Shown here: one piece after another, positions 1 through 3,626 of the stretch
Layout: the number at the start of each line of letters is the position of its first letter
How positions within the stretch are numbered: the first letter of the stretch is position 1
Assembly: GCA_030039095.1 (NCBI GenBank)
Contig: JASHQP010000641.1
Span: 1 to 6,174 of the forward strand
From: Streptosporangiaceae bacterium
Lineage (GTDB): Bacteria; Actinomycetota; Actinomycetes; Streptosporangiales; Streptosporangiaceae
DNA length: 6,174 bases
Reading direction: 5' to 3'
Program-made: the position numbers and the translations under genes
Notes under the pieces: model-generated
Told to the model about the DNA's origin: nothing
Databases searched by the model: none
Seen by the model: the letters and a program-made list of their open reading frames with translations, nothing else

Positions 1-113
1 GCAAGCGTGAGGATGCTCGGCACCCTACCCGTCAAGGTGCCGTTCTCGATCTGCCTGCGGAGCTCGTCAGCCAACTGGACATGCAGCGGCACAGGCGAGT
101 CGTGGTTGAGCAC
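1..113 (-). CDS. GntR-family transcriptional regulator, N-terminal fragment (runs off left edge)
   Basis: Reading leftward from a GTG at 113, the frame stays open to the window edge for 37 codons. It contains LADELRRQIENGTLTGR followed by VPSILTL, the first helices of a GntR winged helix-turn-helix (usual form: QLADxLRxxIxxGxLxxGxxxPS). The GTG is preceded by GGAGG on the minus strand (122-126) at an 8-nt spacing, which fixes the start. It is a DNA-binding repressor type. The effector domain, if any, lies outside the window. It is divergent from the box at 171-184, so it probably controls that site and itself. It is clearly a diverged relative of the regulator at 2828-3061 in the same relative position, not a recent copy, because the residues differ at most positions. 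Confidence 0.82.
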   Translation of the reverse strand, partial: MLNHDSPVPLHVQLADELRRQIENGTLTGRVPSILTL

Positions 114-170
114 GGGGGCAGCCTCCCCCCCGTCAGGCGCTCCCTCGTTCGTCTGGGTATTCCCTCGCGT

Positions 171-184
171 ACCTAGGTGTACCC
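171..184 (+). promoter_or_regulatory. GntR operator-like box, copy 1
   Basis: ACCTAGGTGTACCC is identical to 3113-3126. It is built on the palindrome ACCTAGGT and sits between a divergent GntR gene and a conserved hairpin in both places. GntR proteins commonly bind short palindromes beside their own gene, so an operator is the likeliest reading. Here only 8 nt separate the box from the hairpin, against 17 nt in copy 2. The TATCAT-like hexamer of copy 2 is missing, so this promoter may be dead. Confidence 0.5.
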
Positions 185-192
185 TTTCAATA

Positions 193-254
193 GGCCAGCA
201 CCTTGACGACAGAAGAGCCCGACGTCCGCCAGCGAAGGGGTCAGGGTGCTGGCC
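193..254 (+). ncRNA. Conserved long hairpin, copy 1 (putative structured RNA)
   Basis: The left arm at 193-207 (GGCCAGCACCTTGAC) pairs with 240-254 over 15 consecutive pairs, with one G-U pair at 203/244. The loop is 32 nt (208-239). The loop holds GCCCGACGTCCGCCA, identical to the loop of copy 2 at 3144-3203, and both loops begin GACAG and end GGG. Three stem positions differ between the copies by compensating changes: A-U to G-C at 200/247, U-G to G-C at 203/244 and A-U to G-C at 206/241. There is no T-run after it, so it is not a typical intrinsic terminator. It could instead be a DNA structure or a protein site. I do not recognise it as a named RNA family. Confidence 0.5.
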
Positions 255-269
255 ATCGGAGACGGGAGA

Positions 270-300
270 GGGTTTCGGCAGGCGTTGAGCAGGACGGCGG
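270..300 (+). pseudogene. Fossil 3' end of the ARDFPGW small-protein gene
   Basis: These 31 nt match 3408-3438 with a single mismatch. In copy 2 that segment encodes the last residues and stop of the 66-aa protein (G-F-S-R-R-stop); here it reads G-F-G-R-R-stop, with the stop at 286-288. Everything between the hairpin and this point that would encode the rest of the protein is gone. No start codon with a ribosome binding site precedes it in frame, so it is not an expressed gene. Confidence 0.6.
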
Positions 301-310
301 CTTCGTGCGA

Positions 311-330
311 GGCGCCGGCATCCCGGCGCC
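311..330 (+). other. GC-rich hairpin before the tRNA-Lys 5' half
   Basis: GGCGCCGG, loop CATC, then CCGGCGCC: an 8-bp perfect stem, identical to 3529-3548. It ends 2 nt before the tRNA sequence. It lacks a T-run. It may end transcription from the cassette or belong to the tRNA precursor leader. Confidence 0.45.
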
Positions 331-332
331 GC

Positions 333-372
333 GGGGCGTTAGCTCAATGGTAGAGCAGCGGACTTTTAATCC
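333..372 (+). pseudogene. tRNA-Lys(UUU) 5' half, truncated
   Basis: The 40 nt are identical to the start of the complete tRNA at 3552: acceptor 5' strand GGGGCGT, D arm, anticodon 5' strand and the loop CTTTTAA with TTT anticodon. From 373 on the sequence (TTCCGAGGCAAACGG) has no anticodon 3' strand that fits fully, no T arm with GTTCGA, no acceptor 3' strand and no CCA. It cannot form a tRNA. The missing 3' half is not found elsewhere in the window except in the intact gene. Confidence 0.85.
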
Positions 373-477
373 TTCCGAGGCAAACGGCGTGCTCACCTGC
401 GGAAACGTTGGGAAACGCTGAGCGAATCGGCATCAATCCGTCGCTGTAAGAACCTCTCCTGCTTGCTCCTGGACAAC

Positions 478-496
478 CGCGACCTTTCAGGTCGCG
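478..496 (+). other. Small GC-rich hairpin
   Basis: CGCGACCT at 478-485 pairs with AGGTCGCG at 489-496 around a TTC loop, giving 8 perfect pairs. There is no T-run, so it is not a clear intrinsic terminator. It lies in the gene-poor stretch 373-537, where I see nothing else except the short repeat GGAAACG at 402-408 and 412-418. Confidence 0.3.
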
Positions 497-537
497 TCCG
501 AGTAGTTGCTACCAATCAAGGATGGAGTGGGGACCCC

Positions 538-927
538 ATGTCGTTCGGACCACAGTCAGAGCAGATCGAGTACGGCAGTCACAGCCTTGTGATCGACACC
601 GAGGACCGCAAGGTAAGGGTCTTCAGCAGCATGGACACGCCGGAAGCCGAGTCCACCCGCGACTGGGAAGGCGTCTCCGGGAAACTTCAGGAGCTCGGAG
701 TCAAGGCGCTGAGTGAGGTGCCAGGTGTTCTATGGCCCCGACGATGGCCACGATCAGCGCGAGGTAACCCCAGTAACGGGATAAGAACCGTTGCACAGTC
801 CTCTTCACAACCAGAACGTAACTCCGCAAGCCGGACCCGTAAAAATGGGTCGTTCTCCGTTACCTGCACGGTCAGGTACACCGTCTGCGCCCGTCAAGCG
901 TCCATCCGGCAACGGGGAAGCCGGTAA
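538..927 (+). CDS. Doubtful ORF, first ~60 codons protein-like
   Basis: From ATG 538 the frame reads MSFGPQSEQIEYGSHSLV and continues with alternating charged and hydrophobic residues (VIDTEDRKVRVFSSMD, then DWEGVSGKLQELGVKALSEV), which looks like real coding up to about 715. After that it becomes an Arg/Ser/Pro-rich string typical of a non-coding frame, so the true gene may have ended or been frameshifted near 715. Other frames stop at 716 (TGA) and 769 (TAA). The GGGG run just upstream is a poor ribosome binding site. An upstream extension to 463 is possible but adds only unconvincing residues. The family is not recognised. It is probably a decayed or truncated gene. Confidence 0.3.
   Translation: MSFGPQSEQIEYGSHSLVIDTEDRKVRVFSSMDTPEAESTRDWEGVSGKLQELGVKALSEVPGVLWPRRWPRSARGNPSNGIRTVAQSSSQPERNSASRTRKNGSFSVTCTVRYTVCARQASIRQRGSR
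701..808 (-). CDS. Possible 35-aa single-pass membrane micro-protein
   Basis: On the minus strand GTG 808 opens MKRTVQRFLSRYWGYLALIV, followed by AIVGAIEHLAPHSAP and a TGA at 701-703. This is a basic, amphipathic start, then one hydrophobic segment (about residues 14-26) and a short tail, the shape of small actinobacterial membrane peptides. The opposite plus frame over the same bases looks non-coding, which favours this strand. No good Shine-Dalgarno sits at normal distance (GGAG is 13 nt away), and a TTG further upstream is an alternative start. No function can be given. Confidence 0.3.
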   Translation of the reverse strand: MKRTVQRFLSRYWGYLALIVAIVGAIEHLAPHSAP

Positions 928-945
928 ACCTGCCCGGAGGCAGCC

Positions 946-1599
946 ATGGGATTTGCTCGCCGCGTTGTGCGCAAATCAGTGCGCAGGGCGACACCGCGGC
1001 CGGTGCGCAAGGCAATGCACCCAGCGAGGACGGCCAGGAACGCGGTTACCCCGCGGGCGGTCAAGCAGGTGAGCCGGGGTGCCTACACGATTCGTCATCC
1101 GGTCGGCGCTACCGAGAACAAGGCGATCGGGGCTGTGCTCTACCCACCCAGGCCACGCCGCCGCAGGCGCCGCAGCAGTGGAGCTGGATGCCTCGGCGTT
1201 GGCCTGGTCGCCTTCACGATGATCGTGCTGCTCACCGTGATCCCCTGGTGGACGATTCTGGGAGTGGCCCTGCTCGTGGGCGTGATTGTCATCGGTAATC
1301 GGCGCAAGCCCACTCGCAGCATCGCGCCCCCTCCTGCCCCCCGCTCGGCTTGGCCCTACGTCAACCCCCCAGGCGGAAGCACCCCGCCGATGCCGCCGCA
1401 GTTCCCGCCAGAGCCGCTTCCTAAGCCGCCAGCAGGTTCCCCGCCCCGCGTGGAGCCATGGCAACCCGACCGGGCCTTCCGCACGCCACCACCGGACATC
1501 ACTCCACCTGAGCGGCCTGCCATGCCAGCGACATCTGCTGGCGACTGGGAACTTGACGCCCGTCGCCGTACTGGCCTTGGGGACGGTTCGCGGAATTAG
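946..1599 (+). CDS. Membrane protein with basic N-terminus and proline-rich C-terminus
   Basis: The 217-residue protein starts at ATG 946, five bases after GGAGG (936-940). Residues 1-50 are very rich in Arg and Lys with repeated RxxR and HPxR patterns, and residues 70-76 are a PRRRRRR-type cluster. Residues about 79-98 and 101-117 are hydrophobic and likely form a two-helix hairpin with a WW pair at the turn. Residues 127-192 are proline-rich with PPP and TPP repeats, so probably disordered. The last 20 residues (DWELDARRRTGLGDG) return to a folded-looking pattern. From memory, actinobacterial mobile DNA carries proteins with similar basic 'RKAMHPxR' N-termini and no known role. The two basic patches flanking the helices suggest contact with nucleic acid or acidic lipids, which is inference. 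It converges with the gene ending at 1619. Confidence 0.75.
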   Translation: MGFARRVVRKSVRRATPRPVRKAMHPARTARNAVTPRAVKQVSRGAYTIRHPVGATENKAIGAVLYPPRPRRRRRRSSGAGCLGVGLVAFTMIVLLTVIPWWTILGVALLVGVIVIGNRRKPTRSIAPPPAPRSAWPYVNPPGGSTPPMPPQFPPEPLPKPPAGSPPRVEPWQPDRAFRTPPPDITPPERPAMPATSAGDWELDARRRTGLGDGSRN

Positions 1600-1618
1600 A
1601 CGAATCCGTTAAAGCTGT

Positions 1619-2329
1619 TCAGTAGGACGGATGCGACTCTATCCAGTTAGCCGCCAGCCGACGAATCAGGTCATCTGCCTCACGTATGCTCATACCCTTA
1701 TCAGGGCCGGGAGTACCTTTCATCCTCGCATGACGGGCTTCATCTCCGCTGATGCCAGGATGATTGGCTGATGCTGTGAGCCGATTGAGATCTGCCGCCG
1801 TAGCCCAACCTCGTTTTTCGATTTCTTTCGTACCACCAACTGCGTTCTGCACAATCTCGAAGATCTTGTAAATGTCATACCAGTCCAGCGGATCGGGCTG
1901 CCCCAGAATCCGAAGTGCATCAGCAATGTTTGGGTCCTGCTCAGCGAGCCTCAGGTAGCGATAGCCCTTGGGCGGTGGCTGCGGAACTGGAACGCCATCC
2001 TTCAGCACAACAGCTACGGCGCGTTGCTTGGCACGTATTACCTGATTCGCTGTCTCGCCAGTCACAATGGTCGCGCCGTCATCCTTAGTATAATGCCCTT
2101 TGAGCTCTACCGGCTGATAATCATGACCTACGGCGCGAGCCGCCCCATTAATACGCTTGAGCAAAGTCCGTGCCGCATCCCTGTCAACATTGCCTGCCGC
2201 GGTCTCTAGTGCTGATGACTCCAGGTAGTAACGACCCGACGCATCCTGCGCTACGACCGGCTCGCCGTCAGGGAACAGTTCACACAATGTATCCAGGTCG
2301 AAGTTATGGCCTTCAAGCCAGGCTTTCAC
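1619..2329 (-). CDS. Hypothetical two-domain protein, downstream gene of a minus-strand pair
   Basis: From GTG 2329 the protein has 236 residues. Residues 1-115 are mixed with beta character (FDLDTLCELFPDGEPVV, then YQPVELKGHY and AVAVVLKDG), a PPP turn follows at 118-120, and residues 131-236 are largely helical with DALRILG, LDWYDIYKIFEIV, RGW, TASANHPGISGDEARHAR and a final LIRRLAANWI. From memory, the C-terminal pattern (YKxFE...GW...ANxP..SGxEARHA) recurs in bacterial hypothetical proteins of unknown role; I cannot assign a catalytic activity. The start is uncertain: GGAGG (minus strand) is followed 4 nt later by an in-frame ATT at 2353-2351 that overlaps the stop of the upstream gene, giving 244 residues. 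Base composition is less G+C-rich than its neighbours, consistent with recent transfer. Confidence 0.75.
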   Translation of the reverse strand: MKAWLEGHNFDLDTLCELFPDGEPVVAQDASGRYYLESSALETAAGNVDRDAARTLLKRINGAARAVGHDYQPVELKGHYTKDDGATIVTGETANQVIRAKQRAVAVVLKDGVPVPQPPPKGYRYLRLAEQDPNIADALRILGQPDPLDWYDIYKIFEIVQNAVGGTKEIEKRGWATAADLNRLTASANHPGISGDEARHARMKGTPGPDKGMSIREADDLIRRLAANWIESHPSY

Positions 2330-2348
2330 AATTCTGATTCCGTCTCGC

Positions 2349-2576
2349 TCAATCGGTCCTCCGCTCGGGCATATTGCCCAAGTAGATGATTTGCCGTGGG
2401 GGATTGTCAAGGATTTCCTTGATTTCTCGGACAATCCCAGGCTTGCCGTCAGGGAAATCAATCCTGTCGCCCATCTCGAGAAACCCGGTGTGGTTAATCT
2501 CGCCGAGTACAACACCCTTGCCATCCGGCGCGAGCTCTGCGCCCGGCCGACCGTCCCGAACCGGGATCTTCACCAT
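2349..2576 (-). CDS. Small beta-rich hypothetical protein, first gene of a minus-strand pair
   Basis: ATG 2576 gives 75 residues: MVKIPVRDGRPGAEL, then GVVLGEINHTGFLEMGDRI, FPDGKPGIVREIKEIL and a short tail ending in PERRTD. Repeated glycine-centred turns between short hydrophobic strands suggest a small all-beta fold. There is no signal peptide or membrane segment. A GTG at 2621 would add 15 residues but lacks a ribosome binding site. The stop (2351-2349) is within 20 nt of the next gene's GTG start, or overlaps its possible ATT start, so the two are almost certainly co-transcribed and coupled. A small partner followed by a larger protein fits an immunity/effector or a paired-subunit arrangement, but nothing in the sequence decides this. 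Confidence 0.7.
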   Translation of the reverse strand: MVKIPVRDGRPGAELAPDGKGVVLGEINHTGFLEMGDRIDFPDGKPGIVREIKEILDNPPRQIIYLGNMPERRTD

Positions 2577-2827
2577 GGCCTGAGGATAGGGCGAACGTCT
2601 GACCGAATCGGGTTGCCACACCGCAAACGGCAGGTCTTACTCACAAGATCGAAATTGTGTCAGAGCGATCCTAAGCGGCCTGATGCTCAGACCTGACCGG
2701 GAGCTAAGAGCTCACGGGCGGGAAGTAAAGATGCAGGTCGCAGCGGTATGGCTTCAGATGGCCTGTTCCGCGTATATGCAGGTAGAAGACTTAAGTTCTG
2801 TAGGAGCGATTCTCCGGGCGGTCGGGG
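2577..2827. other. Intergenic region, no convincing gene
   Basis: This 251-bp stretch lies between two minus-strand genes and should hold the promoter of the pair at 1619-2576. On the minus strand CTGACA (2663-2658) could be a -35, but no good -10 follows at 17-18 nt. CACAA and TTGTG (2642-2646 and 2655-2659) form a weak inverted repeat. The open frames here have random-looking composition. Confidence 0.4.
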
Positions 2828-3061
2828 CTACTTCTCTACCACGTAGGTCCCGCGGCCTTGCTCGGTGTCAATGAGACCTTCCTCGCGCAGCAGCGCCAGA
2901 GCATGCTTAACCGTGCCGTCGCTGACCTCGTACCGCTGCATCAGCGTCCGCTGTGACGGCAGCAGCTTGCCAGGCGCGACCTCTCCCGACTCGATCATGC
3001 CCCGCAGGATGTCAGCTAGCTGCTGCCAGAGAGGGCGCCCCGCATCGCGGTCGATCGTCAC
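2828..3061 (-). CDS. Compact GntR-family regulator (DNA-binding domain only)
   Basis: The 77-residue protein is a GntR winged helix-turn-helix with almost nothing else: PLWQQLADILRGMIESGE (about residues 10-27), GKLLPSQRTLMQRYEVSDGT (31-50, the helix-turn-helix), VKHALALLREEGLI (51-64) and the wing DTEQGRGTYVV (65-75). There is no C-terminal ligand domain, as in many small actinobacterial GntR proteins. The start is GTG 3061; an in-frame stop at 3097-3095 limits any extension to 11 codons, and no strong Shine-Dalgarno is seen at normal spacing. It is divergent from the box at 3113-3126 and the ARDFPGW gene at 3226, so it is the likely repressor of that promoter. Confidence 0.9.
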   Translation of the reverse strand: MTIDRDAGRPLWQQLADILRGMIESGEVAPGKLLPSQRTLMQRYEVSDGTVKHALALLREEGLIDTEQGRGTYVVEK

Positions 3062-3112
3062 CAGGGCAACGTAGATCGGTCCCCCCAGGTAATCTCATCT
3101 CGCCATAAGCAG

Positions 3113-3135
3113 ACCTAGGTGTACCCAGCTATCAT
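3113..3135 (+). promoter_or_regulatory. Operator-like box, copy 2, with possible -10 element
   Basis: ACCTAGGTGTACCC (3113-3126) is identical to 171-184. It is followed by TATCAT at 3130-3135, a plausible -10. Transcription would then begin near 3141-3143, at the foot of the hairpin at 3144-3203. No good -35 is visible, so the box may lie where a repressor or activator controls the polymerase. The next gene start is about 90 nt downstream. Confidence 0.45.
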
Positions 3136-3143
3136 GCAGTTGA

Positions 3144-3203
3144 GCCAGCGCCGTGGCGACAGGCAGCCCGACGTCCGCCAACGGTAGGGGCCACGGCGCT
3201 GGC
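3144..3203 (+). ncRNA. Conserved long hairpin, copy 2 (putative leader RNA)
   Basis: GCCAGCGCCGTGGC at 3144-3157 pairs perfectly with 3190-3203 (14 pairs) around a 32-nt loop (3158-3189) containing GCCCGACGTCCGCCA. The stem differs from copy 1 at three pairs, each by a compensating change, while the loop core is unchanged. It would occupy the 5' leader of the small gene at 3226. CCGCC in the loop (3175-3179) is complementary to GGCGG (3219-3223), which overlaps the Shine-Dalgarno GGAGG (3216-3220), so a pseudoknot hiding the ribosome binding site is conceivable. That pairing is inference. Confidence 0.5.
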
Positions 3204-3225
3204 CAGCCACACCCGGGAGGCGGCA

Positions 3226-3426
3226 TTGCCAGACACACAGATCGACTACACGCCTGAAGCAGAGCGCATCGCTAGGGACTTCCCCGGCTGGAAGGCCTGG
3301 TCCTCTCTGATCGGGGGCCAGTGGCATGCCCGACTGAACGACGACAAGGGCAACGCCCTCGTCCTGCTGCACGACGACAACCCACAGGGCATACGCGAAC
3401 AGATCAGGGGTTTCAGCAGGCGTTGA
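3226..3426 (+). CDS. Small ARDFPGW-type hypothetical protein
   Basis: The 66-residue protein starts at TTG 3226, five bases after GGAGG (3216-3220), which decides the start. Its core is EAERIARDFPGWKAWSS followed by GGQWHARL, an acidic middle (DDKGNALVLLHDDN) and a basic end. From memory, small proteins with an 'ARDFPGW.VW.S..G.WWA' core are very common in actinomycetes, often next to a small GntR or other helix-turn-helix gene, and have no established function. The tryptophan-rich strands suggest a small alpha/beta fold. Here it is divergent from the GntR gene at 2828-3061, with the box and the hairpin lying in its leader, so expression is probably repressed by that regulator. The left cassette retains only its last codons. 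Confidence 0.8.
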   Translation: MPDTQIDYTPEAERIARDFPGWKAWSSLIGGQWHARLNDDKGNALVLLHDDNPQGIREQIRGFSRR

Positions 3427-3517
3427 GCAGGACGGCGGGGACAGCACGCTGGGCAGGTTCCGCAAGGTGTGCCGACGAGCGCACGGCGAATGCGGGGCTG
3501 GCGCCCAGAGTCGGTAC

Positions 3518-3591
3518 GCTTCGTGCGAGGCGCCGGCATCCCGGCGCCGCCGGGGCGTTAGCTCAATGGTAGAGCAGCGGACTTTTAATCC
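3518..3591 (+). repeat. Long direct repeat ending in the tRNA-Lys anticodon region, copy 2
   Basis: This is the partner of 300-372, with one extra C. In this copy 79 nt (3439-3517) separate it from the end block of the small gene, whereas in copy 1 the two blocks abut at 300. The repeats bound about 3.2 kb. Compared with the diverged GntR genes, the near-identity here points to a later recombination or gene conversion limited to the tRNA side. Confidence 0.7.
3529..3548 (+). other. GC-rich hairpin before tRNA-Lys
   Basis: GGCGCCGG, loop CATC, CCGGCGCC. It ends 3 nt before the mature tRNA start at 3552. Possible terminator of the small gene or part of the tRNA leader; there is no T-run. Confidence 0.45.
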
Positions 3592-3626
3592 GTGGGTTCA
3601 GGGTTCGAGCCCCTGGCGCCCCACCA
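3552..3626 (+). tRNA. tRNA-Lys(UUU)
   Basis: A complete cloverleaf can be drawn. The acceptor is GGGGCGT against GCGCCCC, with one G-U pair. The D arm is GCTC/GAGC with an AATGGTA loop. The anticodon arm is GCGGA/TCCGT with loop CTTTTAA, so the anticodon is TTT (lysine). The variable loop is GGGTT and the T arm CAGGG/CCCTG with loop TTCGAGC. The discriminator A is at 3623 and CCA is encoded at 3624-3626. It is probably functional. Its 3' part overlaps the end of the convergent recombinase gene by 29 nt, and its 5' part is duplicated at 333-372. Confidence 0.96.

Larger units (their letters stand above)
300..372 (+). repeat. Long direct repeat ending in the tRNA-Lys anticodon region, copy 1
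   Basis: These 73 nt are the same as 3518-3591 apart from one inserted C in copy 2 just before the tRNA (GC against GCC at 331-332 and 3549-3551). The repeat covers a short leader, a GC-rich hairpin and the first 40 nt of tRNA-Lys. Homology stops abruptly at 372, directly after the anticodon loop and three bases of the stem. That is where integrases that use tRNA genes often exchange strands. It is therefore a candidate attachment-site half or a recombination scar. Confidence 0.7.

Noticed and set aside
203..421. Plus-strand frame running through the hairpin and tRNA half
   Set aside because: It translates structured RNA and the tRNA (the phrase SSMVEQRTFNP is a well-known artefact of translating tRNA genes).
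834..851. Hairpin GACCCGT-AAAA-ATGGGTC
   Set aside because: Only 7 pairs including one G-U, no T-run and no gene end that clearly needs it; likely chance.
1600..1632. Terminator between the convergent genes ending at 1599 and 1619
   Set aside because: The only inverted repeat (ATCCGT/ACGGAT, 17-nt loop) is short and lacks a T-run.
2354..2524. Upstream extension of the 1619 gene to ATG 2524
   Set aside because: It overlaps the coding sequence of the 75-aa gene in another frame, and its residues (Ser/Leu-rich) are unlike a conserved domain.
300..3591. Treating the 3.2 kb between the tRNA repeats as a complete self-mobile element
   Set aside because: No integrase lies between the repeats; the recombinase is outside at 3598-5205. 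The repeats may still be recombination scars, but a self-sufficient element is not supported.
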